From Photobacterium pectinilyticum (lineage in GTDB: Bacteria; Pseudomonadota; Gammaproteobacteria; Enterobacterales; Vibrionaceae): DNA of 50,641 bases. Location: the NCBI RefSeq assembly GCF_024357955.1, contig NZ_JANEYT010000034.1, forward strand, positions 1 through 50,641, written 5' to 3'. The notes under the pieces were generated by a model, which saw only the letters and a program-made list of their open reading frames with translations, ran no database searches and was not told the DNA's origin. A program made the translations under genes and the position numbers. Numbering within the stretch: position 1 is the stretch's first letter; each line of letters begins with the position of its first letter. Shown here piece after piece: positions 32,696 to 42,129 of the stretch.

Positions 32696-35125
32696 TTATG
32701 CCTTGGCGACTTCAACTAAGATGGAATGCTGACCATTCCCTTTTGACAGTGGTGTGGAACGTTGGGATGTGAGTGTGTTAACACACCCTCCTTGGTCAAT
32801 CCCTTTCTTATCAGGACTGTACCAAGCCCCTTGTCCTAGAGCCGCAACACCAGGCATGATGCGTGGTGTGACTTTTACTGCCATTCGTAGCTCTCCGCGA
32901 TCATTCCATACCTTGATGGAGTCACCACTGGTTAACCCTCGTTTCGCGGCATCGATAGGGTTCATCCATAAGCCATCGAATACGACTTCACGTAGCCACG
33001 GTATATTGTGGTAAGTAGAGTGGGTGCGTCCTTTGGTGTGGTAGCCACAAATTTGCAGCGGATAGTCTTTTGCGCGAGGATCTAAATGGCTGTCCCAAGA
33101 CACGACGTATTGTGGCAGTGGAGTGATGATATCGCCTTCGACCAACTCCCACTCTTTGGCAATTGTTTCCAGTTTGGTGGAGTAGATCTCGATACGACCA
33201 GAAGGTGTGCCAACAGGGTTCGCATTTGGATCTTTGCGGAAATCCTCAAGGGCAATACGTCCCTCTTTGGGGGCGACAACTTGATACGGCCCTTGTTCTC
33301 GTAGTTCAGCCAATGAAGGGATATTTGGATCCTGTTTCATTCGCTCTGCGTACAGATACTCTAGCCATTCATCGTGAGTACGGCCTTCGGTGAATTCATC
33401 ATACAGATCAAAGCGCTTCGAAAGTTCAGAACACATTTCATAAACACTTTTTGTTTCGTATAACGGCTGAATTGCACGTTCTAGAGGGAACAGTGCCCCC
33501 ATTGAGCCTGAAGAGTAGCCGTCTGAGCTAACTTCGGTATTTTCTAGGTTAGTGACATCAGGTAATAATAAGTCAGCATAACGTGCAGACGCGGTCATGT
33601 GGTTATCACATACAACTATGAACTCGCAAAGTGATTCATCACCAATGATTTCGGCTTGGCGTTTTAGTTCGGCATGTTGGTTCATCAACACATTACTGGC
33701 GCAGGAGATGATGAACTTAATGGGGTTATTTAGCTTTTCACCACCTAGCAAGCCAGCCGTTTTATCCGTCATCTCTTCATGACGCCAAATCGCCTCAACC
33801 CAGTTAAAAAAGGTAACACGGGTTTTGATCGGATTATCGCCGACAGGCAAACGTGGGGCTGGGTAACCATAGTTAGCAGGCATATCCCCGGTGTTGGTTC
33901 CAGAAAGGCCAATATTACCGGTCAATATAGGAAGCATTACGATGACACGCGATGTTTGTTCACCGTTGGATTGGCGTTGAATCCCTGTACCCTGGGTAAT
34001 GAAACACGGTTTGGCAGTACCAATTTCACGGGCAAGTTGAATAATTTGCTTTTCCTGTATCCCGGTAATTTGTGATGCCCATTTAGGTGTTTTTTCAATA
34101 CCGTCTGGACCCAAACCTAAGATATGTGCTTTGTAATGGCCGTTTTCTGGTGCGCTTGCTGGGAGGGTTTTCTCGTCATAGCCTTGACAGTAGGCATCAA
34201 GGAACGCTTGGTCGACCAAGTTTTCAGTGATCAGGACGTGTGCAATACCTTCTACCAATGCGGCATCAGTACCAGGACGGATAGGGATCCACTGTTCTTC
34301 TTTACCCAGCATGGTATCGGTGTAACGAGGATCGATAATAATGGTACGGATGTTACGTTTTCTCTGAGCACTAATGTGTTCATGGATCTCACCACCACCA
34401 CTCATACGTGTCTCTGCTGGGTTATAACCAAACATGACAAGTAGCTCTGCGTTTTCTATCTCTGTGGTATATGATCCATAAGCTGCTGCTTTTTTATTGC
34501 CGTATGTAAATGGCAAGGCAAATTGGATCTGACCCCAGCTGTAGTTACCGTAGTAATCCAGAAAACCACCGGTGAGGTTCATTAAACGTTTGAAGCAATC
34601 TTTACCATCGGTACGGATACCTTGAGTACCTGAGCCATAGGTAATGTGTACCGCGTCATTGCCATATTCTTTCAGGGTGTACTTGAGCTTATCTGCCATA
34701 AGATCAAGCGCTTCATCCCAACTAATGCGTTCAAAGCGGCCTTCACCTCGTTTTCCGACACGCTTCATCGGGTATTTAAGGCGATCTGGGTTGTAAACCC
34801 GATGTTTGATTGATCGCCCACGGAGACATGCACGAATTTGGTGTTGGCCAAATTCAGTATCATCACCGCGATTATCCGTTTCTATCTGGGTGATCACTCC
34901 ATTTTCGGTGTGAACGCGTAAGGCGCAGCGGCTACCACAGTTTACTAAGCACGCCGACCAAAATGTTTGCTTGTCATTAGGGTTTGCCGTGGTGTCGGGT
35001 GTGCTTGCGATAGATTTAAATGGAAGTCCTCCAGCTGCTGTGGCTCCGCCCACTGCCGCTCCCCACTTCATGAATGTTCTGCGCCGAATCGGTGACAGAA
35101 TCGTATTTTGCATCCAGTTTTTCAT
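32696..35125 (-). CDS. dmsA: DMSO reductase catalytic subunit DmsA
   Basis: 809 residues. A twin-arginine signal (RRRTFMKWGAA) directs export; ACLVNCGSRC...RACLRG binds the first 4Fe-4S cluster; ITYGSGTQG and YYGNYSWGQIQFA fit the molybdopterin site, with a Ser placed like the Mo ligand of E. coli DmsA; FGYNPAETRMSGGG is typical. Reduces DMSO, and perhaps TMAO or other N- and S-oxides, in anaerobic respiration. First gene of dmsABC-torD, divergent from an XRE-cupin regulator. The ATG is preceded by a weak GGA site. Confidence 0.95.
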   Translation of the reverse strand: MKNWMQNTILSPIRRRTFMKWGAAVGGATAAGGLPFKSIASTPDTTANPNDKQTFWSACLVNCGSRCALRVHTENGVITQIETDNRGDDTEFGQHQIRACLRGRSIKHRVYNPDRLKYPMKRVGKRGEGRFERISWDEALDLMADKLKYTLKEYGNDAVHITYGSGTQGIRTDGKDCFKRLMNLTGGFLDYYGNYSWGQIQFALPFTYGNKKAAAYGSYTTEIENAELLVMFGYNPAETRMSGGGEIHEHISAQRKRNIRTIIIDPRYTDTMLGKEEQWIPIRPGTDAALVEGIAHVLITENLVDQAFLDAYCQGYDEKTLPASAPENGHYKAHILGLGPDGIEKTPKWASQITGIQEKQIIQLAREIGTAKPCFITQGTGIQRQSNGEQTSRVIVMLPILTGNIGLSGTNTGDMPANYGYPAPRLPVGDNPIKTRVTFFNWVEAIWRHEEMTDKTAGLLGGEKLNNPIKFIISCASNVLMNQHAELKRQAEIIGDESLCEFIVVCDNHMTASARYADLLLPDVTNLENTEVSSDGYSSGSMGALFPLERAIQPLYETKSVYEMCSELSKRFDLYDEFTEGRTHDEWLEYLYAERMKQDPNIPSLAELREQGPYQVVAPKEGRIALEDFRKDPNANPVGTPSGRIEIYSTKLETIAKEWELVEGDIITPLPQYVVSWDSHLDPRAKDYPLQICGYHTKGRTHSTYHNIPWLREVVFDGLWMNPIDAAKRGLTSGDSIKVWNDRGELRMAVKVTPRIMPGVAALGQGAWYSPDKKGIDQGGCVNTLTSQRSTPLSKGNGQHSILVEVAKA

Positions 35126-35161
35126 AAGCTATCCAATGTGAATTGATCTTGTATCGGTGCT

Positions 35162-35341
35162 TTACGTTGGGGTAATGGCCCAACACGTCGTATTGGAAAT
35201 TTGGTTTATCGAACAGGCTTCAGCGTAAGCAAACGCATCAATGAAGCTGTTGACCCTTTTCCTTTTTTGTTTTTGTCTTTGCGTCCAGGCGAAAAGTTGG
35301 TGGTAGCCTCTATGTCGACTCATTGTGTGTAAAGAAACCAT
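35162..35341 (-). CDS. Possible leader peptide upstream of dmsA, 59 aa
   Basis: ATG at 35341 has AAGGA at fair distance and opens a 59-codon frame with a strongly basic stretch (TQRQKQKRKR). It ends 36 bp before dmsA. It lies between the operator-like repeats and dmsA on the dms transcript, so it would be translated first. No similarity is recognised and it may be a chance frame. Confidence 0.25.
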   Translation of the reverse strand: MVSLHTMSRHRGYHQLFAWTQRQKQKRKRVNSFIDAFAYAEACSINQISNTTCWAITPT

Positions 35342-35358
35342 GTATTTATTCCTTATCA

Positions 35359-35406
35359 CGTTCGTTTGGACGTTATAGCGAAAGTTATTGTACGCTATAG
35401 CGAACG
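35359..35406. promoter_or_regulatory. Operator-like repeats between dmsA and the XRE-cupin gene
   Basis: Direct repeats ACGTTATAGCGAAAG (35370-35384) and ACGCTATAGCGAACG (35392-35406) are 22 bp apart, two helical turns. The second has a palindromic core CGCTATAGCG. An outer CGTTCG at 35359-35364 is inverted relative to CGAACG at 35401-35406. Likely binding site of the divergent XRE-cupin protein. Confidence 0.6.
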
Positions 35407-35536
35407 GATGGTGTTATGTGACGGATCAATTTTTATGATCTTTAGAGTTGTATTTGGTAAGGTGTGCGGCATGAAGGTTGATGAGCATTTTAATGACGGT
35501 AATCTCATCAAAAGAATAAATACAAGGTAATGATAT

Positions 35537-36085
35537 ATGGGTGATTTTTCTGCGCTAGGTGAAAAACTAAAGGCGACCCGAAACAAAATGGGATTGAGTC
35601 TGAGCGATATGTCGGCTAAAACCGGTGTGAGTAAGACAATGCTCAGTCAGATTGAGCGTTCGGAATCGATGCCAACGATCGCCACTGTTTGGAAAATCGC
35701 GAATGGATTAAAAATTAAGCTTGAAACCTTGTTGGATGATTCAAGTCAGTTGTACGAAGTCAAAAGTATTGATGACAAACTTGCTATCAAAGATGATGAT
35801 GGCCGTATGATCATCCATAGTATTTTTCCTTTCTCTCCAATCAGTGGTTATGAAGTGTTCTACGGCGTTTTTAAGCCGGGATGTAATTACTCCGACGACA
35901 ATCACACTAACAGTACGACCGAGCAACTGTTTGTCACTGATGGGGAGTTAGAAATGATCGTTGGACAAAATACCTATCGTATTACCGCAGGCTGCTCCCT
36001 CTCATTTGATTCGTCGGAAAAGCACCGATATATCAATAATGGGGACATCGACGCAAATGTTCTCATCATCGTAAATTACGAGTAA
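35537..36085 (+). CDS. XRE-family regulator with C-terminal cupin domain
   Basis: 182 residues. Residues about 7-62 are an XRE helix-turn-helix (LKATRNKMGLSLSDMSAKTG, SKTMLSQIERSESMPT), and about 105-180 a cupin_2 domain (TTEQLFVTDGELEMIVG, SSEKHRYIN). Such proteins sense a small ligand in the cupin and repress or activate neighbours. Divergent from dmsABC with repeats in between, so control of DMSO respiration is the straightforward guess. A strong terminator follows. Confidence 0.9.
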   Translation: MGDFSALGEKLKATRNKMGLSLSDMSAKTGVSKTMLSQIERSESMPTIATVWKIANGLKIKLETLLDDSSQLYEVKSIDDKLAIKDDDGRMIIHSIFPFSPISGYEVFYGVFKPGCNYSDDNHTNSTTEQLFVTDGELEMIVGQNTYRITAGCSLSFDSSEKHRYINNGDIDANVLIIVNYE

Positions 36086-36100
36086 TACACAAGTGCGAAA

Positions 36101-36132
36101 AAGGGCAGAGTGATCTGCCCTTGGATTTTTTT
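36101..36132 (+). terminator. Terminator after the XRE-cupin gene
   Basis: AAGGGCAGA-GTGA-TCTGCCCTT followed by GGATTTTTTT. Similar stem to the dms operon terminator at 30367. Confidence 0.85.
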
Positions 36133-36215
36133 ATTTATTGTTTTTGTTACTTTCGTCCAATAAAAATATTGGTGTAACTTTAAAATGGATAAAAATCCAG
36201 GTAAGAAGATGAAGC

Positions 36216-37052
36216 ATGCAAAGCCAAAGTGTCAGCTATTTTGATAGGGTGTTTGAATACTATTATTCAAACACACAGCAAGACTCAAGCAATCCTCCAG
36301 TATTATTTATTCACGGTATTCTTAGTAGTGGCCAGCTTTTTACCCATGAGTTGATGCCTTTTATGGTTGCTGAAGGGTTTCCGGTTTATTCACTGACTCT
36401 TCGTGGCCATGGAACTCATTCCGGCAAGCCGTCATCACAGCCCTTTCAAGATCATATTGATGATGTGGCTGCCTTTATTGAGTTTGTCTCTTTGCAAGAG
36501 AAAAAGCCCGTTGTTGTGGTGGGATATTCGTTGGGAGGGTTGATTGCCCAGCATGTTTGCCAAAAAGAAGCACTGAGTTCTAAATTAGCCGGCTTAGCCT
36601 TGATGGCCTCGGTGCCACCGCAAGGTTTTGGTCAACTCAATAGGGCCATGTGGTTTGATCATCCCGCGCTATCAATGGTGCTGGGTCAAGTGATGGCAAT
36701 GCCCAACTTGGCGCTGCTTAACCCGTATTATCGTCATGTGTTAATGGATGCGTTATTTGCGACTAAGCCTAGCCAGCAGCAACTGGACTCCTTGCTCTCA
36801 GAGTTGAAGGCTGAAGATCTCCGATTGTTTTTACAGCCACATCCTATTGCAGAGGATTTCTCTCTAAATCTGCCTGTACTTGTTGTTGGTGGTAAAGAAG
36901 ATAAGCTAGTACCCGCTTCCCAAGTACAAGCCACTGCGGATTTTTATGGTGTTGAGCCGGTGTTTTTCAGCCCGATGGGCCATGCCATGCCTGTAGAAAA
37001 AGAGGCGACCAAGTTTGCTGCTCATCTTGCCAATTGGTGCCGCATGCTTTGA
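36216..37052 (+). CDS. Alpha/beta hydrolase
   Basis: 278 residues with the full serine-hydrolase triad: oxyanion FIHGIL near 28, nucleophile VVGYSLGGL near 105, Asp in VVGGKEDKLVP near 225, His in PMGHAMPVE near 252. No signal peptide, so probably cytoplasmic. Could be an esterase, lipase-like enzyme or thioesterase; the sequence does not settle the substrate. It lies upstream of nap in the same direction, but 250 bp and a nap-type promoter separate them. Confidence 0.85.
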   Translation: MQSQSVSYFDRVFEYYYSNTQQDSSNPPVLFIHGILSSGQLFTHELMPFMVAEGFPVYSLTLRGHGTHSGKPSSQPFQDHIDDVAAFIEFVSLQEKKPVVVVGYSLGGLIAQHVCQKEALSSKLAGLALMASVPPQGFGQLNRAMWFDHPALSMVLGQVMAMPNLALLNPYYRHVLMDALFATKPSQQQLDSLLSELKAEDLRLFLQPHPIAEDFSLNLPVLVVGGKEDKLVPASQVQATADFYGVEPVFFSPMGHAMPVEKEATKFAAHLANWCRML

Positions 37053-37135
37053 TGTTTATCTCTCTTCTCTTTACTCACCGCATCTGCTGATAACTTACTG
37101 TTTTACAGTAATGTGATCTCGGCATTGCTGCTTAA

Positions 37136-37149
37136 TTGATCTAAAGCAA
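37136..37149 (+). promoter_or_regulatory. FNR-like site upstream of nap
   Basis: TTGAT-CTAA-AGCAA, one mismatch from the FNR consensus TTGAT-N4-ATCAA, centred about 165 bp before the napD start and 28 bp upstream of the NarP-type site. The order FNR then NarP matches the E. coli nap promoter. Confidence 0.6.
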
Positions 37150-37162
37150 CTATCCATCCCAA

Positions 37163-37178
37163 TACCCCTTTGTGGGTA
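37163..37178 (+). promoter_or_regulatory. NarP/NarL 7-2-7 site upstream of nap
   Basis: TACCCCT-TT-GTGGGTA: two heptamers in the 7-2-7 inverted arrangement that NarP requires, with only the first base of the second half off consensus. It predicts nitrate/nitrite induction of nap. Confidence 0.65.
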
Positions 37179-37306
37179 TCCACTCTATTCGCATTAAGCC
37201 TAAATTAAACAATAACCACTAAATAAATAAGTGTAATTTGAGGCTAAATTTATCACTTGCTTATTTAGGATGAATTCGGTGGTGTGCCTTAAAGGGGGGC
37301 TTTGTT

Positions 37307-37567
37307 GTGAGTGATTTCCATGTCTGCAGCTTGATTGTTTACGTTGTGGCTGAGCAGCTTGAATCAATTAAAAAAACGATAGAAAGCCTACCGGGGGCTG
37401 AAGTGCCGATTTTTGGTGAATCAGGAAAATTGGTTGTCGTGCTTGAGGGGGAGCAGCAGAACAATATTGTTGGTCATTTTGATTTGATCAAGCAATTGCC
37501 TGGAGTACTCGATACCACGCTGGTTTACCACCAAATGGAAGAACAATCTGAGCTAAAGGAAGCGTAA
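37307..37567 (+). CDS. napD: NapD chaperone of periplasmic nitrate reductase
   Basis: 86 residues, NapD family: VCSLIVYVV at the start, [22 protein letters not shown] in the middle, [15 protein letters not shown] at the end. It binds the NapA twin-arginine signal and controls its export. The start codon is GTG at 37307, with AAAGGGGGG at normal distance. First gene of napDAGHBC; napA starts one base after its stop. Confidence 0.95.
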   Translation: MSDFHVCSLIVYVVAEQLESIKKTIESLPGAEVPIFGESGKLVVVLEGEQQNNIVGHFDLIKQLPGVLDTTLVYHQMEEQSELKEA

Positions 37568-37568
37568 C

Positions 37569-40055
37569 ATGACAGTTACTAGACGTAGTTTCTTAAAGGC
37601 CAATGCAGCAATAGCCGCAGCCAGTGCCGCAGGGTTAACCATTCCTGTGTCGGTGGCCAATGCGGCAGGCGACGATCAGGAAGTGAAGTGGGATAAGGCC
37701 CCCTGTCGTTTCTGTGGTACGGGCTGTAGTGTACTGGTCGGGACTAAAAATGGCCGAGTGGTTGCCTCGCAAGGTGATCCAGATGCGCCGGTAAATAAGG
37801 GCCTCAACTGTATCAAAGGCTACTTCTTGCCTAAGATCATGTATGGAAAAGATCGCCTGACTCAACCGATGTTGAGAAAAAGGGATGGGAAGTACCACAA
37901 GGAAGGGGAATTTACCCCTGTCAGTTGGGATGAAGCCTTTGATGTAATGGCTGATAAATTCAAGCAAGCCCTGAAAGACAAAGGCCCATCGTCTGTTGGG
38001 ATGTTTGGCTCTGGTCAGTGGACAGTCTGGGAAGGCTATGCCGCCGCCAAATTGTATAAAGCGGGTTTCCGCTCTAACAACATTGACCCGAATGCCCGCC
38101 ACTGTATGGCCTCTGCGGTTGTCGGTTTTGCCCGTACTTTCGGTATGGATGAACCTATGGGGAGCTATGACGATCTCGAACATGCCGATGCTTTCGTGCT
38201 TTGGGGATCCAACATGGCAGAGATGCACCCGATCCTATGGACCCGTCTGACCGATCGCCGTTTGTCTTCCGACAAGGTGAAAGTAGCCGTATTATCAACC
38301 TTTACCCACCGTAGCTATGAGCTGGCGGATAATCCAATCATCTTCAAGCCACAGACTGACTTGGCCATCCTTAACTTTGTTGCCCATTACATTATCTCCA
38401 ACGACAAAGTGAATCAGGACTTTATGGACAAGCACGTTAACATCCGCAAGGGTGTGACGGATATCGGCTATGGTTTGCGACCTACTCACCCATTGGAGAA
38501 AGCGGCCAAAAACCCGGGCAGTGGTGATTCAACGCCGATGAGCTTTGAAGATTATGCCAAGTTCGTCTCGACCTATACGGCGGAATATACTTCTGAGTTG
38601 ACTGGGGTACCGGTCGATCAGCTTAATGAATTGGCTGAGATGTATGCCAATCCTGAGACCAAAGTGGTGTCTTACTGGACCATGGGTTTCAACCAACATA
38701 CCCGTGGTGTGTGGGCCAATAACCTGATTTATAACATCCATTTATTGACCGGTAAGATCTCCAAGCCGGGCTGTGGGCCGTTCTCGTTGACTGGCCAGCC
38801 TTCTGCCTGTGGTACAGCCCGTGAAGTCGGCACCTTTGCCCACCGTCTGCCTGCCGATATGGTGGTGACGAACCCTAAACACCGCGAAATGTGTGAAACC
38901 CATTGGGATATACCTGAAGGCACGATTCCGCCGAAACCGGGCTATCACGCTATCCTGCAAGATCGGATGCTCAAAGATCGCAAGCTCAATGCCTACTGGG
39001 TAATGTGTAACAACAACATGCAGGCAGGTCCGAATATCAACGAAGAGCGTCTGCCTGGCTATCGCGATCCGGCCAACTTCATTGTTACCTCCGACCCTTA
39101 CCCAACTGTTACCGCCATGGCATCAGATTTGATTTTGCCTACGGCTATGTGGGTAGAAAAAGAAGGGGCGTATGGTAATGCCGAACGCCGTACCCAGTTC
39201 TGGTACCAGCAGATCTCTCCGCCGGGCGAAGCTAAATCGGATTTGTGGCAGCTGATGGAGTTCTCCAAGCGCTTCAAGGTAGAAGAAGTGTGGCCACAGG
39301 AGTTGATCGCCAAGAAACCTGAGCTCAAAGGCAAAACCTTATTCGAAGTGTTGTTCAAAAACGGCAAGGTCGATAAGTTCAAGCTCGATGAAATTGCCGC
39401 TGATCAACTCAATGATGAGTCTCGTGACTTTGGCTTCTACGTCCAAAAAGGCTTGTTCGAAGAATATGCCTACTTTGGCCGCGGCCATGCCCATGACTTG
39501 GCACCGTTCGAGATGTACCACCAGTCACGCGGTTTGCGCTGGCCTGTGGTTGATGGCAAGGAAACAGTCTGGCGTTACTCCGAAGGCTACGATCCGTATG
39601 TGAAGAAAGGCGAAGAGTACGCTTTCTACGGTAAACCGGATAAGAAAGCGGTCATTTTTGCCCTGCCATATGAGCCAGCAGCAGAATCACCAGACAAAGA
39701 CTATGACCTATGGCTGTCGACCGGACGAGTGTTGGAACATTGGCATACTGGTTCGATGACTCGACGGGTACCTGAGCTATACCGCTCTTTCCCTGATGCG
39801 GTGTTATATATGCACCCTCTGGATGCCAAAGAACGTGGGTTACGTCGTGGCGATGCAGTGAAGATTGTTTCGCGTCGGGGCGAAGTGCTCACTCATTTAG
39901 AAACCCGAGGGCGAAACCGAGTACCGCAAGGCTTGGTGTACATGCCTTTCTTTGATGCTGGGCAGCTGACCAACAAACTCACGCTTGATGCGACCGATCC
40001 TATTTCGAAAGAAACGGACTTCAAGAAATGTGCGGTGAAGGTGGTTAAAGCCTAA
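37569..40055 (+). CDS. napA: Periplasmic nitrate reductase catalytic subunit NapA
   Basis: 828 residues, the family length. Twin-arginine signal ([11 protein letters not shown]); 4Fe-4S site [13 protein letters not shown]...GLNCIKG; the molybdenum-ligand cysteine in [11 protein letters not shown] near 178. The bis-MGD region follows ([15 protein letters not shown]). Reduces nitrate to nitrite in the periplasm, receiving electrons from NapB. Nap systems work at low nitrate and in redox balancing. Confidence 0.98.
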   Translation: MTVTRRSFLKANAAIAAASAAGLTIPVSVANAAGDDQEVKWDKAPCRFCGTGCSVLVGTKNGRVVASQGDPDAPVNKGLNCIKGYFLPKIMYGKDRLTQPMLRKRDGKYHKEGEFTPVSWDEAFDVMADKFKQALKDKGPSSVGMFGSGQWTVWEGYAAAKLYKAGFRSNNIDPNARHCMASAVVGFARTFGMDEPMGSYDDLEHADAFVLWGSNMAEMHPILWTRLTDRRLSSDKVKVAVLSTFTHRSYELADNPIIFKPQTDLAILNFVAHYIISNDKVNQDFMDKHVNIRKGVTDIGYGLRPTHPLEKAAKNPGSGDSTPMSFEDYAKFVSTYTAEYTSELTGVPVDQLNELAEMYANPETKVVSYWTMGFNQHTRGVWANNLIYNIHLLTGKISKPGCGPFSLTGQPSACGTAREVGTFAHRLPADMVVTNPKHREMCETHWDIPEGTIPPKPGYHAILQDRMLKDRKLNAYWVMCNNNMQAGPNINEERLPGYRDPANFIVTSDPYPTVTAMASDLILPTAMWVEKEGAYGNAERRTQFWYQQISPPGEAKSDLWQLMEFSKRFKVEEVWPQELIAKKPELKGKTLFEVLFKNGKVDKFKLDEIAADQLNDESRDFGFYVQKGLFEEYAYFGRGHAHDLAPFEMYHQSRGLRWPVVDGKETVWRYSEGYDPYVKKGEEYAFYGKPDKKAVIFALPYEPAAESPDKDYDLWLSTGRVLEHWHTGSMTRRVPELYRSFPDAVLYMHPLDAKERGLRRGDAVKIVSRRGEVLTHLETRGRNRVPQGLVYMPFFDAGQLTNKLTLDATDPISKETDFKKCAVKVVKA

Positions 40056-40072
40056 CTATTGGAAACAGACTG

Positions 40073-40840
40073 ATGAAGCGTTCACCTCTCAAATCATCGG
40101 AAAGCCGTCGTCGCTTCCTTCGGGATGCTGCGCGAACGGCTGTGGGTGTGGGAGCGGCTGCGACCGTACTTGGATTACAAAGCAAACAGAGCCAGGCTGA
40201 CAGCAGCGGGGTGCCGATAAGGCCGCCCGGCGCATTGCCTGAGCCAGAGTTTTTACAGGCCTGTTTGCGTTGTGGTTTGTGCGTTCAAGCCTGCCCTTAT
40301 GACACCTTGAAACTGGCAAGCTTATTGTCGCCAGTGGCATCGGGTACGCCGTATTTTACCGCCCGAACGATACCGTGTGAGATGTGTGAAGACATTCCCT
40401 GTGTGGAAGCCTGTCCGAGTGGCGCGCTGGATCATGGCTTGAAAGATATTGATGACTCCCGGATGGGAACGGCGGTATTGATTGACCATGAGACCTGTCT
40501 CAACTGGCTGGGCTTACGCTGCGATGTATGTCACCGAGTCTGCCCGCTGATTGATGAAGCCATCACCCTAGTGCCAATCCGTAACCAACGTACCGGCTAC
40601 CACGCCAAGTTTATCCCGACGGTGCATTCGGATGTCTGCACCGGTTGCGGTAAATGCGAGCAAGCTTGTGTGCTGGATGAAGCCGCCATCAAGGTAGTTC
40701 CCACGGTATTAGCAAAAGGTGAGTTGGGTCATCATTACCGTTTGGGCTGGGAAGAGAAGGCCAAGAAAGGGGAAAGTTTGGTCCCTGAGGATCTGACTTT
40801 GCCTGCTTATAAGCCGGGTAACAGCGGAGGAGGTCAGTAA
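40073..40840 (+). CDS. napG: Ferredoxin-type protein NapG
   Basis: 255 residues. Twin-arginine motif [10 protein letters not shown], then four cysteine clusters: [12 protein letters not shown] near 64, [14 protein letters not shown] near 103, CDVCHRVCP near 148, [11 protein letters not shown] near 187. Periplasmic electron carrier working with NapH to draw electrons from ubiquinol or menaquinol. GGAAA site before the ATG; the stop overlaps the napH start (TAATG). Confidence 0.95.
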   Translation: MKRSPLKSSESRRRFLRDAARTAVGVGAAATVLGLQSKQSQADSSGVPIRPPGALPEPEFLQACLRCGLCVQACPYDTLKLASLLSPVASGTPYFTARTIPCEMCEDIPCVEACPSGALDHGLKDIDDSRMGTAVLIDHETCLNWLGLRCDVCHRVCPLIDEAITLVPIRNQRTGYHAKFIPTVHSDVCTGCGKCEQACVLDEAAIKVVPTVLAKGELGHHYRLGWEEKAKKGESLVPEDLTLPAYKPGNSGGGQ

Positions 40841-41697
40841 TGGCTAAGCATTTGGCAAAAGATGCTGGTAAAGCGGCTACCGCTTCACTGGGCTGGTGGA
40901 AAGCACATCGCTTTTTGCTGCTACGTCGCAGTTGTCAGTTGCTGATCATCGCGTTGTTCATGATCGGCCCGGCACTGGGCGTGCTACGGGGTAACCTGTC
41001 GGCAAGCACCTTGTTCGATACGATTCCATTGACCGACCCGCTGATCTTGCTGCAGACCATCGCAGCAGGTCACTGGCCAGAACTGGCTGCCCTGCTGGGC
41101 GGCGCCATTGTGGTGGGATTCTATGCCTTGTTGGCACCACGGGTGTTCTGCGCATGGGTTTGCCCGCTCAATATGGTGACGGACCTGGCAGCATGGTTGC
41201 GCCGTAAATTGGGTATCAAGCTCAGTTACCGCTGGCCATCAAGCTTGCGCTACTGGTTGTTGCCTGTGTTGCTGCTTGGCAGTGCGATCTCCGGCACGGT
41301 GCTGTGGAGCTGGATTGACCCTGTGGCAGCGCTGCACCGTGGTTTAGTGTTCGGAATGGGTGCGGGTTGGGTGCTGATCTTGCTGGTGTTCTTGCTGGAC
41401 GTGGTATTGGTTGAACATGGTTGGTGTGGCCATTTATGTCCGCTTGGCGCGACATATGGGGTTATCGGCCGCAAAAGCCTGGTTCGTATCACCGCGACCA
41501 ACCGCGAAGCCTGCAACAAATGCATGGATTGCTTCAACGTGTGCCCCGAACCAGAAGTGCTGAGACAACCGCTTAAAGGTGGGGATCGCAAGGTGATGAG
41601 CCAAGACTGTATCAGTTGTGGACGCTGTATCGATGTCTGTTCCGAGGAAGTGTTGGAATTTAAAATAAGAATTGGAGCCAATAAAGATGAAGGGTAA
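40840..41697 (+). CDS. napH: Membrane quinol dehydrogenase subunit NapH
   Basis: 285 residues with four membrane helices and the FCAWVCPLN and WCGHLCPLG motifs of the NapH/NosR-like family. Two C-terminal 4Fe-4S sites follow: CNKCMDCFNVCP near 223 and CISCGRCIDVC near 252. Forms the quinol-oxidising partner of NapG. Coupled by overlap to napG before it and napB after it. Confidence 0.95.
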   Translation: MAKHLAKDAGKAATASLGWWKAHRFLLLRRSCQLLIIALFMIGPALGVLRGNLSASTLFDTIPLTDPLILLQTIAAGHWPELAALLGGAIVVGFYALLAPRVFCAWVCPLNMVTDLAAWLRRKLGIKLSYRWPSSLRYWLLPVLLLGSAISGTVLWSWIDPVAALHRGLVFGMGAGWVLILLVFLLDVVLVEHGWCGHLCPLGATYGVIGRKSLVRITATNREACNKCMDCFNVCPEPEVLRQPLKGGDRKVMSQDCISCGRCIDVCSEEVLEFKIRIGANKDEG

Positions 41698-42121
41698 GTA
41701 TGTTGTGTCTGCGCTGCTGGCGGCTGTCGTGAGCCTTGCCGCATTTGCAGAAGTTACCTCGTTACGTGGCGCGCAGGAAATAGCGGATACTAATACCGTT
41801 GCGCCAATTAAGCCGGTGCCAAAAATGCAAGATAAGCTGGCCTTGGAATATGTTCATCAACCCCCTTTGATCCCGCACTCAACGGATATGGTGCAGATCA
41901 ACCCGAGTAACAATGGCTGTTTGCAATGCCATGATGTCGATAAATACCGCAGGACGGGTGCCCCGAGGGTTAGCCCAACTCACTACATGGATAGCAATAA
42001 CAAGGTCCTGAGTGATGTTGCACCACGCCGTTACTTTTGTCTGCAGTGTCATGTATCGCAATCTGATGCCGCACCGCTAGTGGAGAATACCTTTAAACCG
42101 GCTGGTAAGTTCGGCCAATAG
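41687..42121 (+). CDS. napB: Dihaem cytochrome c subunit NapB
   Basis: 144 residues with a signal peptide (GKYVVSALLAAVVSLAAFAE). Two haem c sites: CLQCHDVDKYRR near 79 and CLQCHVSQSDA near 119. Upstream histidines, as in HQPPLIPHS, are likely axial ligands. Hands electrons to NapA. The ATG at 41687 has GGAG nine bases upstream and overlaps the end of napH by 11 bp; a TTG start five codons earlier would include the site itself. Confidence 0.95.
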   Translation: MKGKYVVSALLAAVVSLAAFAEVTSLRGAQEIADTNTVAPIKPVPKMQDKLALEYVHQPPLIPHSTDMVQINPSNNGCLQCHDVDKYRRTGAPRVSPTHYMDSNNKVLSDVAPRRYFCLQCHVSQSDAAPLVENTFKPAGKFGQ

Positions 42122-42129
42122 GAGGGGCT

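Larger units (their letters stand above)
35126..35536. other. Divergent control region of dms and the XRE-cupin gene
   Basis: 411 bp. It contains two direct 15-bp repeats at 35370-35406, a possible 59-aa leader frame on the dms strand, and a T-rich stretch at 35255-35282. No FNR site with correct spacing (TTGAT-N4-ATCAA) was found. Confidence 0.6.

Noticed and set aside
35395..35586. 63-codon minus-strand frame across the XRE gene start
   Set aside because: It overlaps the real XRE-cupin start in antisense and has no ribosome site or motif.
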